DNA of 64,000 bases from an uncultured Clostridia bacterium (GCA_944386805.1 CALXCO010000001.1:1-64000), one strand, 5' to 3'. Shown: positions 51,846-60,641, numbered from the stretch's first letter. Translations and numbers: made by a program. The notes: generated from the sequence alone by a model not told the origin.

Positions 51846-51871
51846 GACCTGACGGCTTTTTGTCAGGTTTC
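51846..51871 (+). terminator. Weak terminator after bioY
   Basis: ACCTGAC/GTCAGGT stem (7 bp, 8-nt loop) followed by TTCATACATTTTT. Short, but positioned 25 bp after the stop. Confidence 0.45.
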
Positions 51872-51936
51872 ATACATTTTTCATGGAAATTCAACCTAAA
51901 AAATAAATTGTTTACAAAAGAATGCAGAGACGCACC

Positions 51937-51965
51937 TTGACTTGTGCGCCTCTTTTTTTTATAAT
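51937..51965 (+). promoter_or_regulatory. Promoter of the TetR-ABC-FtsX operon
   Basis: TTGACT (51937-51942), 17 bp, TATAAT (51960-51965). Confidence 0.8.
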
Positions 51966-51970
51966 AAAAG

Positions 51971-51984
51971 TGAACAAGCGTTCA
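51971..51984. promoter_or_regulatory. TetR-type operator
   Basis: TGAAC-AAGC-GTTCA, a perfect inverted repeat at the predicted transcription start, 5 bp after the -10. Typical position and symmetry for autorepression by the TetR regulator encoded next. Confidence 0.75.
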
Positions 51985-52018
51985 TTTTTGTGACAGAACC
52001 AAAAGGGGGAACGCGAAG

Positions 52019-52615
52019 ATGCAAAAGCCGAAGGAAGAGATTCGCCGCGCGATTTTGCAGGCGGCCGAACAGGAGTTTTACCAGGAAGGCTTCCGCAGCA
52101 GTTCGATGCGCCGAATTGCGGCGAAAGCGGGGATTTCTCCCGGCAATATATACGGATATTTCAGCGGCAAGACCGAGCTGTTTGAAGCGGTCGTCCGACC
52201 GGCGATTGACGCGGTACGGGAGGCGTTGCGGACGCCATACCGCAGCCGGTGCCAGGGTGTGTTGCGGGAGGTTGCGGGTCAGATCGCCGCGACCTTCAAC
52301 GAACACCGGATACCGATTCTGATACTGGCCTACCATGCGGACGGTTCACCCTACGAAGGGATTGACGGGATTCTCAGCCGGGAAATAGCCCGACGGGTTT
52401 ACCGTGAGCTGCTGCCGACATTGCCGGCCGAGATGCGGTCGAAGCTTTTGGCGGAGATGATGGGGCAGGCGCTGCTGAAAGGGATGCTGGAGATGTTTTC
52501 TGCGCCGCGGGAGCAGGAAGAGATGGAACAGGCGCTGGAAGGTTTTCTGGAGCTGATGTGCGGCGTAGTCGGACATGGGAAAGAGACGCGGGACGGCGTG
52601 GACAATGCCGGGTGA
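52019..52615 (+). CDS. TetR/AcrR-family transcriptional regulator
   Basis: A 198-residue TetR-family repressor. The N-terminal HTH spans about residues 8-55 (ILQAAEQEFYQEGFRSSSMR, IAAKAGISPGNIYGYFSGK, TELFEAVV). The C-terminal ligand-binding half is helical and unspecific. AAAGGGGGAA precedes the ATG. It is the first gene of an operon with an ABC ATPase and a large FtsX permease; the palindrome at 51971-51984 is its probable operator, so the operon is likely induced by a ligand, perhaps the compound the transporter handles. Confidence 0.9.
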   Translation: MQKPKEEIRRAILQAAEQEFYQEGFRSSSMRRIAAKAGISPGNIYGYFSGKTELFEAVVRPAIDAVREALRTPYRSRCQGVLREVAGQIAATFNEHRIPILILAYHADGSPYEGIDGILSREIARRVYRELLPTLPAEMRSKLLAEMMGQALLKGMLEMFSAPREQEEMEQALEGFLELMCGVVGHGKETRDGVDNAG

Positions 52616-52632
52616 GTGAAAGGGTGGTTTTG

Positions 52633-53334
52633 ATGAGCTATGTTGAGTTAAAGGACGTCTACAAGCGCTATAAAATGGGAGAGGTCACCATCACCGCTTC
52701 CAACGGCGTCAGCTTTTCGATTGAGAAGGGCGAGTTTGCGGTCATTGTCGGCGAATCTGGCGCCGGCAAGACGACGATTCTGAACATACTGGGCGGGATG
52801 GACAGCTGCGATGAAGGACAGGTGCTGGTGGACGGTAAGGACGTCGCGAAGCTGAGTCCACGGCAGCTGGTCGAATACCGGCGGCTGGACATTGGGTTTG
52901 TCTTCCAGTTTTACAACCTGGTGCCCAACCTGACCGCGAAGGAGAATGTCGAACTGGCAACCCAGATCTGTCCGGGTGCGATGGATGCGGCGGAGGTTTT
53001 GGAGCTTGTTGGGCTGGGGGACCGGCTGGACAATTTTCCGGCGCAGCTCTCAGGCGGCGAACAGCAGCGGGTATCGATTGCACGGGCACTGGCCAAACGT
53101 CCGAAGCTGTTGCTGTGTGACGAGCCGACCGGCGCGCTGGATTACAACACCGGCAAGAACATCCTCAAGCTGTTGCAGGACACCTGCCGGCAGCAGCAGA
53201 TGACGGTTGTCCTGATTACCCATAACCAGGCGATCACCCCGATGGCTGACCGTGTCATCCGCATCAAGAACAGCAAGGTGGAAAAGATCAAGTTGAATCC
53301 CAATCCAACGCCTGTTGAACAGATCGAATGGTGA
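52633..53334 (+). CDS. MacB-type ABC transporter ATP-binding protein
   Basis: A 233-residue ABC ATPase of the LolD/MacB/FtsE class. Walker [14 protein letters not shown]-loop [13 protein letters not shown], signature [15 protein letters not shown], Walker [14 protein letters not shown]-loop ITHNQAI. The ATG at 52633 follows AGGGTGG and lies 17 bp after the TetR gene; a longer frame from 52558 lies within tetR and is not used. It energises the FtsX-type permease 13 bp downstream. Confidence 0.92.
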   Translation: MSYVELKDVYKRYKMGEVTITASNGVSFSIEKGEFAVIVGESGAGKTTILNILGGMDSCDEGQVLVDGKDVAKLSPRQLVEYRRLDIGFVFQFYNLVPNLTAKENVELATQICPGAMDAAEVLELVGLGDRLDNFPAQLSGGEQQRVSIARALAKRPKLLLCDEPTGALDYNTGKNILKLLQDTCRQQQMTVVLITHNQAITPMADRVIRIKNSKVEKIKLNPNPTPVEQIEW

Positions 53335-53347
53335 GAGGGGTGGGCAT

Positions 53348-56300
53348 ATGAAGAATGTACTCTTTCGGGAAGCGCTGCGGGAGATACGGCATTCCAGAAA
53401 CCGTTTTCTCTCGATTCTGGCGATTGTTGCGATCGGAAGCGGCTTCTTCTCCGGCGTCAAAGCCGCCTGTCCCGACATGAAGATGACGGCGGAGCAGTAT
53501 TTTTCCGAGTCGAATCTTGCCGACCTGCACCTGGTTTCCACCTGGGGCTTTGACGAAGACGACCTGTCCCAGCTGAGCAGCGAGGAAGATATCCGGGTAA
53601 TGGAGCCATGTTATACATATGACGTACTGGCCGAGTCGGCGGACGGCGATCAGCTGGTCATCAAGACGATCGGATATAATGCAGACGCACAGCTGAATCT
53701 GCCGCGGCTGCACGAAGGACGGCTTCCAGAGGCAAAGAACGAATGTGTGATCGGGACCAGTTCTCTTGGGGAGACCCACTGGGAGATTGGGGACAGCATC
53801 ACCCTGTCGGGAGACGGGGAGGACCTGTCGGAGTCGATGGACACGACGAGTTTTACCGTCGTCGGGATAGCCCAGCTGCCGCAGTATTTCGGCTACAGCT
53901 ACGGGACGACGACGATTTCGGATGGTGTGCTGGACGGCATCATGCTGATACCGGAGGAAGACTACACGCTGGATGTTTACACCGATGTCTATCTGACGCT
54001 GAAGAGCACCGAAGGGCTTTCCTACTTTTCAGATGAGTATGAGGAAGCGGTGGAAGCGACGAATGACCGGCTGGAAGATCTGGCGAACGTCCGGAGCGAG
54101 ACGCGGTATGACGATACAATCACCGAAGCAAATGACAAGATAGCGGATGCCGAAGCGGAGATTGCGGACGGCGAACAGCAGCTGGCGGACGGTGAAGCGG
54201 AGCTAGCGGACGCAAGGGCAGAGCTGGACGACGGCTGGACAGAATATTATGATGGTAAAGCGGAAGCGGAAAAAGAGCTTGCCGATGCGCAAGCCGAGAT
54301 CGATGACGGCGCGCGTAAACTGGCCGATGGGGAAGCGACCTGGCAGACGAACTATGACAGTTATCAGCAGGGTGTCACCCAACTGGCCGACTCCCGCAAA
54401 CAGCTGGATGATTATATTGCCCAGGCGGACGCGCTGGAAAGCCAGCTGAATGAATCTGCTGCGGCGATTGAACAGGGCAACCAGTTATTGAACGGATTGC
54501 AGGGGATTTATACAGGGTTTGCCGACCAGTCGGTGCCGGACACATCGATGCTGGACGAGAACACCCAGTCGGTTATTGCAGCCTCTGCGAGTTTAGACAG
54601 CACACTGCCCGACCTGCTGACCGGATACGTCACATCGGACGGAGCAGCGAAACAGCAGTATGCCGCAGGTCTGGAACAGGTCATTTCCAATGCCCAGACG
54701 ACGATGGCGGAGAATCAGGCGCTTTATGAGGAAGGCCAGAACTCGCTTGCCCAACTGCGGCAGGGCATTACCGACGGTGAAGCGGAATATGCAGCCGGTC
54801 AGAAGGAACTGGAGGATGCGAAAGCCCAGCTGGACAGTGGCCGGCAGGAATTGGACAATTCCCGTGCCGAACTGGAGCAGGGCCGGCGTGATCTGGAGAC
54901 AGCGCGTGCCGACACCGAAGCGGAGCTGGCGGACGCACTGGCTGAACTGGAAGACGGCGAGAAGGAATACGAAGATGGACTGGCCGAATACGAGTCGGAA
55001 CGGCAGGACGCTGAAGTGCAGATTGCCGATGCACGTCAGGAGATCGCCGACGCACAGGAAGAACTGGCCGACCTTGAGAAGCCGGAATGGTACCTGCTGG
55101 ACCACGACAGTTTTCCCGGAGTCGGGACGATTTCCGACGATGCCGAGAAGGTTGACGCGATTGCCGCAGTATTCCCGGTATTTTTCGTACTGGTCGCGGC
55201 GTTGGTCTGCCTGACGACGATGACCCGTATGGTCGAGGAAGAGCGTACCCAGATCGGCACGCTGAAAGCGCTTGGATTCAGCCGCAGTGCGGTTATGTTC
55301 AAGTTTATCCTGTACGCAGTGCTTGCGAGTGTCATCGGAAGCATTGTCGGATGTCTGCTGGGACTGAAACTGCTGCCGTATGTCATTATCAGCTGTTATA
55401 AGGCAATGTATCAGGTCCCTTACATCCTGATGCCGATGCGTTGGGGATATCTCGCCGGCTGCATGGCGGTATCGGTATTCTGCACCAGCCTGGTGACGGT
55501 GATCACCTGCTACGAGGTGATGAACACAGTTCCGGCCCAGCTGATGCGCCCCAAATCTCCGAAGAACGGCAAACGGATACTGCTGGAGCGGGTCGGATTT
55601 TTCTGGAAGCGGCTTTCGTTCAGCGGCAAGGTCACCTGCCGCAACCTGTTCCGGTATAAATCACGTGTACTGATGACGGTCATCGGTGTTGCGGGCTGTA
55701 CAGCCCTGATGCTGACAGGGTTTGGTTTGCGGTACGCGATCGGTTCGATTTCTGACCGTCAGTACGGCGAGATCTTTGCCTATGACAGCACACTGTCGCT
55801 GTCGGATAATCTGTCGGACGAACAGATCGAGACCTTGACCGAAGAGGCCGCCGACACCGATGGGATATCCGGTGTGCTGGCGATGACCAGCAAGCAGACC
55901 GACGTTCTTTCCTCTGACAGCAAAAAGACCGTGACATCGGTCACGATCTATATACCTGCCGAGCCGGATATGCTGGATGGGTTTATTCACCTGCGGGACA
56001 GCGAATCCGGGGAGCAGCTCTCATTGACAGACGAAGGCTGCATCATCACCGAAAAACTTTCCCGTCTGCTTTCGGTCAAAGCGGGAGACAGCATCTACCT
56101 GCGGGATTCCAACGGAGAGAGACGGGAAGTGCTGGTCACCGGGATTGCCGAGACCTACGTCAGCCATTATATTTACATGACGCCCACCCTTTACGAGTCG
56201 CTCTACCGTGAGCAGCCGGAGCCGACCGCACTGCTGCTGACGATGGCCGAAGATGCGGACACCGACAGCACCTCTGCCAGCCTGCTGCATCTGGACGGAG

Positions 56301-56761
56301 TACAGGGCGTCATCGGGATGAGTTATTATTCTGATGCGTTTTCCGACCTGGTAGCTTCGCTGAACATGATTGTCTGGGTACTGATTGGAGCGGCGGCTGC
56401 ACTGGCGGGCATTGTCATGTACAACCTGATCAATATCAACGTCAGCGAACGTATCCGGGAGCTGGCGACCATCAAGGTGCTTGGGTTTTACGACCGGGAG
56501 GTCTCCGACTATATCTGCCGCGAGAATACAGCGGCGGCGCTGATGGGAATGCTGGTCGGACTGGTCGGCGGAATTGCGCTGGAGGAATTTGTTGTCAATA
56601 CGGCGGAAGTTGACGTCGTATTGTTTGTGCACGGACTGCCGGTGAGTGCCTACCTGTTGGCGGCAGGTCTGACGATTGTCTTTATTCTGCTGGTCAATCA
56701 GATTGTGCATTTCAGTCTCAAGAAGATTGATATGGTTGAATCACTCAAGAGCGTCGAGTAA
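53348..56761 (+). CDS. FtsX-family ABC permease with a giant coiled-coil extracellular domain
   Basis: A 1137-residue permease. TM1 (about 20-38) is followed by a MacB-like extracellular domain to about 255. Next comes roughly 320 residues of coiled coil with near-repeats around ADGE/ADAxAE units, for example DAEAEIADGEQQLADGEAEL and DAKAQLDSGRQELDNSRAEL. It continues with an FtsX block of three helices (about 600-740), a second N-terminal-like helix (about 770), another extracellular domain, and a final FtsX block (about 1005-1130). This is the layout of large Bacillota mechanotransmission exporters. It may move lipids, peptides or wall precursors, or transmit force to cell-wall enzymes; substrate unknown. 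ATG at 53348 follows GAGGGGTGG. Confidence 0.9.
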   Translation: MKNVLFREALREIRHSRNRFLSILAIVAIGSGFFSGVKAACPDMKMTAEQYFSESNLADLHLVSTWGFDEDDLSQLSSEEDIRVMEPCYTYDVLAESADGDQLVIKTIGYNADAQLNLPRLHEGRLPEAKNECVIGTSSLGETHWEIGDSITLSGDGEDLSESMDTTSFTVVGIAQLPQYFGYSYGTTTISDGVLDGIMLIPEEDYTLDVYTDVYLTLKSTEGLSYFSDEYEEAVEATNDRLEDLANVRSETRYDDTITEANDKIADAEAEIADGEQQLADGEAELADARAELDDGWTEYYDGKAEAEKELADAQAEIDDGARKLADGEATWQTNYDSYQQGVTQLADSRKQLDDYIAQADALESQLNESAAAIEQGNQLLNGLQGIYTGFADQSVPDTSMLDENTQSVIAASASLDSTLPDLLTGYVTSDGAAKQQYAAGLEQVISNAQTTMAENQALYEEGQNSLAQLRQGITDGEAEYAAGQKELEDAKAQLDSGRQELDNSRAELEQGRRDLETARADTEAELADALAELEDGEKEYEDGLAEYESERQDAEVQIADARQEIADAQEELADLEKPEWYLLDHDSFPGVGTISDDAEKVDAIAAVFPVFFVLVAALVCLTTMTRMVEEERTQIGTLKALGFSRSAVMFKFILYAVLASVIGSIVGCLLGLKLLPYVIISCYKAMYQVPYILMPMRWGYLAGCMAVSVFCTSLVTVITCYEVMNTVPAQLMRPKSPKNGKRILLERVGFFWKRLSFSGKVTCRNLFRYKSRVLMTVIGVAGCTALMLTGFGLRYAIGSISDRQYGEIFAYDSTLSLSDNLSDEQIETLTEEAADTDGISGVLAMTSKQTDVLSSDSKKTVTSVTIYIPAEPDMLDGFIHLRDSESGEQLSLTDEGCIITEKLSRLLSVKAGDSIYLRDSNGERREVLVTGIAETYVSHYIYMTPTLYESLYREQPEPTALLLTMAEDADTDSTSASLLHLDGVQGVIGMSYYSDAFSDLVASLNMIVWVLIGAAAALAGIVMYNLININVSERIRELATIKVLGFYDREVSDYICRENTAAALMGMLVGLVGGIALEEFVVNTAEVDVVLFVHGLPVSAYLLAAGLTIVFILLVNQIVHFSLKKIDMVESLKSVE

Positions 56762-56781
56762 ACCAGTCTGTATGATATGCA

Positions 56782-56822
56782 GCGGGCGGTGTACCGAATG
56801 GAAAGGTACACCGCCCGTTTTA
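56782..56822 (+). terminator. Terminator of the TetR-ABC-FtsX operon
   Basis: Perfect 13-bp stem CGGGCGGTGTACC/GGTACACCGCCCG with a 9-nt loop, followed by TTTTAT, 22 bp after the permease stop. Confidence 0.9.
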
Positions 56823-56869
56823 TGTTGTTATTTATTGGAATCAATGCAGGCGGATGTTTAGTGCTCCGT

Positions 56870-57502
56870 TTAATTGATATCTGTTGTATCCACTACATCC
56901 TCGGTACTGCTATTCAATTTGGTGTCACCGAACAGTTGATCCCGATATTTTTTCAGCCAGGAAGACAACCATGCCCGATCTCCCTGAAATCCCTGAATAA
57001 GGGAATACCCGTTTTTTTCTGGATCCGGTATGACTTCTGCCCAACCGACATTATCCGGCGTTCCGCCAATCAGAAGGATATGCTGAAAGCCGTTTTCATC
57101 GGTTGATTCATATGCGTAGGCGGTTGTATCCGAACAGAAATCTGTAATATTGATTCTGTCGCCATCCAGTACAAAATAAATCTGTCCGTCTGAAACTTCA
57201 ACCGGAATAGTGTCTTTCGCATCGTTGAACATTACGTATAAAAAACCATCTTCGGATATTCCCTGTTCAATGCTGCCGCCAGTCAGCAACCCGATTACAG
57301 CTTTTCTAAATTCAAGGCTGGCAGCGAAAACAGTTCCAAGAGAGAGTATGGCAATCAGACAGAATACAGCAAAACAGACAGCCAGTTTGTGTATCCGGCA
57401 GTGGTAAAAAACAGGATGATTAGAAGGATAGTTGGTCATTGCTTCGGTAATATACTTTTGATTCAGTTGACCCATTGCGTCTGAGAATTTTTTCGCATTC
57501 AT
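56870..57502 (-). CDS. Putative anti-sigma factor, paralogue of the 36586-37242 product
   Basis: A 210-residue single-pass membrane protein: cytosolic N-terminus of about 38 residues, one helix (about 39-61, LAVCFAVFCLIAILSLGTVFA) and an extracytoplasmic domain. The outer domain shares with the protein at 36586-37242 the pattern DG-(I/L)-DG-x-x-x-ITD, then Y-x-Y and HILLIGGTPDNVGWAE versus HYLIIGGTLDNYGVAE, and an aromatic C-terminal helix (AWLSSWLKKYRDQ). The gene overlaps its sigma factor gene by 4 bp. No zinc motif. Function as membrane anti-sigma is inferred from the repeated pairing. Confidence 0.7.
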   Translation of the reverse strand: MNAKKFSDAMGQLNQKYITEAMTNYPSNHPVFYHCRIHKLAVCFAVFCLIAILSLGTVFAASLEFRKAVIGLLTGGSIEQGISEDGFLYVMFNDAKDTIPVEVSDGQIYFVLDGDRINITDFCSDTTAYAYESTDENGFQHILLIGGTPDNVGWAEVIPDPEKNGYSLIQGFQGDRAWLSSWLKKYRDQLFGDTKLNSSTEDVVDTTDIN

Positions 57503-58056
57503 ACGAGCACCCCTTTGTCAGTCAGATATTGTTTCAATTTTTTACGGATTCGGGTCAGCCGGACAGAAACATTTTTATCGGATAGTCCTGTTTGTCCGGC
57601 GATTTCCCCGCAGCTGTCGGCAAACCAGTAACGCCGCAAGAAGATGAAACGGTTTTCAGCGGTCAGTGTATCCAGAAAGTTTTCCAGGATTCCCGTCAAT
57701 TCAGAAGACTCTATTTCATTTTCCACTGTTGTACGGTCTGCCAGACATTTTTCAATTTCTTCCATAGCAACGGTATAATCACTGTTCCGTTTGGCTGCTT
57801 TATTTTTCCAGTAGACTTTTAGTGAGATATTGCGGACAATCTTAACCAGATAGGAGAGCAGCGGGTCAGGTTTGGCGGGAGGAATTGTATTCCAGGCTCC
57901 CAAATAAGCGTCATTTACGCATTCTTCTGCGTCCTGATGGCTGTTCAGAATGTGAAAGGAAAGATTGTGGCAGATTTTTCCATATTTGTGATCCAGTTCG
58001 CGGATTGCCTCTTCTGAGCGCCCAAAAAAAAGCGCAATTATTTTGTCATCATCCAT
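57499..58056 (-). CDS. ECF-type RNA polymerase sigma factor
   Basis: A 185-residue ECF sigma factor. Region 2 has LDHKYGKICHNLSFHILNSH and DAEECVNDAYLGAWNTIPP; region 4 has RFIFLRRYWFADSCGEIAGQ and DKNVSVRLTRIRKKLKQYL. AAAGGAGG lies 12 bp before the ATG. It is translationally coupled (ATGA overlap) to the anti-sigma-like gene. Sequence is more A/T-rich than the flanking operons. It is only distantly similar to the sigma factor at 37214-37708 although their partners are clear paralogues. Confidence 0.88.
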   Translation of the reverse strand: MDDDKIIALFFGRSEEAIRELDHKYGKICHNLSFHILNSHQDAEECVNDAYLGAWNTIPPAKPDPLLSYLVKIVRNISLKVYWKNKAAKRNSDYTVAMEEIEKCLADRTTVENEIESSELTGILENFLDTLTAENRFIFLRRYWFADSCGEIAGQTGLSDKNVSVRLTRIRKKLKQYLTDKGVLV

Positions 58057-58270
58057 TTATTTATACTGCCTCCTTTGCGGTTTCAATTATTTACTACGGT
58101 TTTACTGGCGAATACTACACTATATAGACATTTTTTTAAAATTATAGCATGTTTTTTGCATTGCAGCAGATTTTGACCGGCAAACGGAAAATATCTTTTT
58201 TCACAGCGTGGGATTTTGGGAGAGCCGGTGTATAATTGGGTAGAGAAGGAAAACGAAAGGAGGCGGCAGG

Positions 58271-58810
58271 ATGCAGCTGGGAGAGATGATTGAGCGGTTG
58301 CGTGCGCGGGACGAAAAGGCGCTTGACTGGCTGATACAGCAGTACCGTCCGCTGATCTGCTACATCATCACGCCGATTCTGGCCAATGACCACGACCGGG
58401 AGGAATGTATATCCGAAGTTGTGATGCGGGTATGGGATGGAATCGACAGTTTTAATTCTGCGCGTGGGAGCTGGAACGCATGGCTGACAGCGCTTGCCCG
58501 CAATACCGCGCTCAATAAAGCTCGAACCGGACGAAGGCATGCGGTATCCGACATTTCGCCCGATACACCGGACACCAGTCCGACGCCGGAGGAACAACTT
58601 TTGCGTCACGAGCGCCAGCAGGCGCTGAACCGTGCGCTGGAGCAGCTTTCACCGGCAGAACGGGCGCTGTTTTACCGCAAATATTATTACATGCAGCCGA
58701 CTTCCCAGATTGCAGCCGAACTGGGGCTATCCGAACGGGCAGCGGAAGGGCGGCTGTACCGGATTAAGCAAAAACTGCGTCGATTGCTGGGAGGTGAAGC
58801 GGATGGATAA
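58271..58810 (+). CDS. Sigma-70 family RNA polymerase sigma factor
   Basis: A 179-residue ECF-type factor. Region 2: IQQYRPLICYIITPILANDH then DREECISEVVMRVWDGID; region 4: LSPAERALFYRKYYYMQPTS and ELGLSERAAEGRLYRIKQKL. AAAGGAGG precedes the ATG by 7 bp. It overlaps the downstream membrane gene by 8 bp, which suggests that the partner controls it. A TATAAT lies at 58231-58236 without a good -35. Divergent from the other sigma unit with a 214-bp shared gap. Confidence 0.9.
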   Translation: MQLGEMIERLRARDEKALDWLIQQYRPLICYIITPILANDHDREECISEVVMRVWDGIDSFNSARGSWNAWLTALARNTALNKARTGRRHAVSDISPDTPDTSPTPEEQLLRHERQQALNRALEQLSPAERALFYRKYYYMQPTSQIAAELGLSERAAEGRLYRIKQKLRRLLGGEADG

Positions 58811-60326
58811 ACAGGAGCTGGAACGGATGGATGAGCAGGCGTTTTCCGAGCTGCTGACAGACGTAGGCGGACTGCCGCCTGAAGAGGTTGTGGGTGCAGT
58901 CACCCCATGGAAAAAGGCAGTCCGGCGGATTCTGACCGGGCTGGTACTGACGACCATCACCCTCAATTTTTATGGGCTGAACTACCTGCTGCCGCTGATC
59001 GGGATGGTTCTGTCACTGCTGGGACTGCGGACACTGCGCAGGGAAAACAGATGGCTGAAGAGCTGCTTCCATCTGGCGATCCTGCGGATCGGGATGCTGA
59101 TGGTTCAGTTGCTGCTCAACACGACAATACGGTTTGATCTGCTGATGAACACCCTGCCGTACAATGTTGAACTGCAATGGGCAGTTACATTTTTGGGGAT
59201 AGGGCTGATGTTGGGGACGGTGCTTTGCCTTTGGCAGGGATTGCGCGCCATCCGCCAGAAAGCGGGTTTGCCGCCTGGAGCGAACAGCGGCGGATTGCTG
59301 CTGGTCTGGTACAGCGTGACCTGTATCCTCGCATTTGTGCATTACAACGGACTGATTCTGCCGCTGGCGATGCTGGTGGTTTACCTGCTGATTATCCGGG
59401 GACTGTATAAGCTGTCCCATACGCTGGACGAAGCGGGCTATATTGTCCAACCGGCACCGGTGAAAATGTCCGACTGGGCCGTCACAGCGGTGATTGCCGG
59501 AATACTGGCAGTCGGTGCGGTGGTCAGCTATCTGTTTTTGTCTGGCTATCCGATGGACTGGCAGCCGGTCGAGACGGTGGAGTCGTCCGAAAGGGCCGAA
59601 ATCAGCGAACAACTGACCGGACTGGGGTTCCCGGAGGAGATACTCGACGACCTGACCGACGAAGACATCCTTGCCTGTAAGGATGCGGTGACAGTGGTTG
59701 TTGATACCCATTCCTATCCGGTCAATGATGGCCAGCTGGTATGGTCGGGCAGGTCGAGCCGGACAGTTTATGACGTCAAAGAACTGCGGATAACCGGAAT
59801 CGGTGTCCAGCTGAAAGGCGACCGGGAGCGGTGGAAGATTTTCCATCACTTTACCTGGACGACCGATCCGGGATTTCCTGGGACTGAGTCGATACAGATC
59901 TGGCCAACTTCCCGGCTGAGTGAAGGCTGGTGGATGGATGGGGAACCGAGCGGACGATTGCTGGCCGATCGGGACGGACAGACTTATACCGCGCCGTATG
60001 CTTGTCTTGGCAGCCAGAGCTACACCTCCAACAGCTTTCTGTTTGGCGGCCAGCCCCAGACCGACCTGTTTGCAGCCTTTTCGCTGCCCCGTTGGGGAGA
60101 GAACAAACGGGGATATGTCAGCTATACCGTTGGGAAAGCAGCAGACGGGTATATCATCAACAGCTGGATCAACTATACCCATCAGCGGAGCTGGTTCCAG
60201 TATCCGGTAGAGTCGGCGATGGAAAATCAGCTTTCCGGCAGTTGGAATCTGAACGGGCCGTTTAAGCTGGTGCAGGACGCACTGCAATTTTATCCGACCG
60301 AAGAGGGAATTGAGATGCTCGACTGA
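58803..60326 (+). CDS. Polytopic membrane protein, probable partner of the upstream sigma factor
   Basis: A 507-residue protein. The N-terminal 40 residues are acidic and cytosolic (MDKQELERMDEQAFSELLTD), the length and charge of an anti-sigma region. Six or seven membrane helices follow between about 45 and 300, and then some 210 residues of extracytoplasmic domain beginning WQPVETVESSERAEISEQL, with Trp-rich beta sequence (WSGRSSRTVYDVKELRITGI, HHFTWTTDPGFPG). The start ATG at 58803 lies inside the sigma gene (8-bp overlap). I recognise no family by name. The architecture suggests a multi-pass signal receptor that sequesters the sigma factor (inference). Confidence 0.75.
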   Translation: MDKQELERMDEQAFSELLTDVGGLPPEEVVGAVTPWKKAVRRILTGLVLTTITLNFYGLNYLLPLIGMVLSLLGLRTLRRENRWLKSCFHLAILRIGMLMVQLLLNTTIRFDLLMNTLPYNVELQWAVTFLGIGLMLGTVLCLWQGLRAIRQKAGLPPGANSGGLLLVWYSVTCILAFVHYNGLILPLAMLVVYLLIIRGLYKLSHTLDEAGYIVQPAPVKMSDWAVTAVIAGILAVGAVVSYLFLSGYPMDWQPVETVESSERAEISEQLTGLGFPEEILDDLTDEDILACKDAVTVVVDTHSYPVNDGQLVWSGRSSRTVYDVKELRITGIGVQLKGDRERWKIFHHFTWTTDPGFPGTESIQIWPTSRLSEGWWMDGEPSGRLLADRDGQTYTAPYACLGSQSYTSNSFLFGGQPQTDLFAAFSLPRWGENKRGYVSYTVGKAADGYIINSWINYTHQRSWFQYPVESAMENQLSGSWNLNGPFKLVQDALQFYPTEEGIEMLD

Positions 60327-60334
60327 AAAGCTGC

Positions 60335-60363
60335 TTGACAGGTGAGGGAAAAGGTGGTATCCT
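60335..60363 (+). promoter_or_regulatory. Promoter of the Cys-rich protein gene
   Basis: TTGACA (60335-60340), 17 bp, TATCCT (60358-60363). Confidence 0.7.
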
Positions 60364-60370
60364 AAAGATA

Positions 60371-60386
60371 GTTAGCAAAGAACAAC
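60371..60386. promoter_or_regulatory. Degenerate DtxR-like site
   Basis: GTTAGC-AAAG-AACAAC: the left half equals the GTTAGC half-site of the palindrome at 62363-62378; the right half keeps only AAC. It lies 7 bp after the -10, a placement close to that of the perfect box at 62303. Confidence 0.45.
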
Positions 60387-60413
60387 TCACCTGTGACAGG
60401 AGGTTTTTCGGAT

Positions 60414-60641
60414 ATGTTTGGAGTAATTCTCGCGAACTTAAGCAATATTATCGTCGTTGTGATTTTGCTTGCAGCGGTTCTGCTGGCGATTCGCAGCGTC
60501 CGCAAACAGAAGAAGTCTGGCGGCTGTGGATGCGGCTGCTCCGGCTGTTCCGGGTGCAGCGGATGCGCTGTCAGTCATGGGACGCCGGATGACAAAAAGA
60601 AAGAGCCTTCCGGCTGTTGCCAGCCGAAGGCCCGATCATAA
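60414..60641 (+). CDS. FeoB-associated Cys-rich membrane protein
   Basis: A 75-residue protein with one N-terminal membrane helix (ILANLSNIIVVVILLAAVLL, about 5-27), a basic stretch RSVRKQKK, and a Cys-rich tail CGCGCSGCSGCSGCAV and CCQPK with nine Cys. It fits the FeoB-associated Cys-rich family, thought to aid ferrous iron transport. feoA/feoB themselves are not in the window. The ATG at 60414 has GGAGG 10 bp upstream. A degenerate DtxR-like site next to its promoter supports metal control. The 3' end overlaps the terminator of the convergent MATE gene. Confidence 0.88.
   Translation: MFGVILANLSNIIVVVILLAAVLLAIRSVRKQKKSGGCGCGCSGCSGCSGCAVSHGTPDDKKKEPSGCCQPKARS
60594..60631 (-). terminator. 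Terminator of the second MATE gene, inside the Cys-rich gene
   Basis: Minus strand GCCTTCGGCTG pairs with CAGCCGGAAGGC (one bulge, short loop), followed by TCTTTCTTTTTGTC. It lies within the last codons of the convergent Cys-rich gene. Confidence 0.7.

Noticed and set aside
54118..55085. Repetitive coiled-coil region as a DNA repeat or CRISPR-like array
   Set aside because: Repeats are imperfect and protein-level (heptad-like ADGE units), without constant spacing or identical DNA units.
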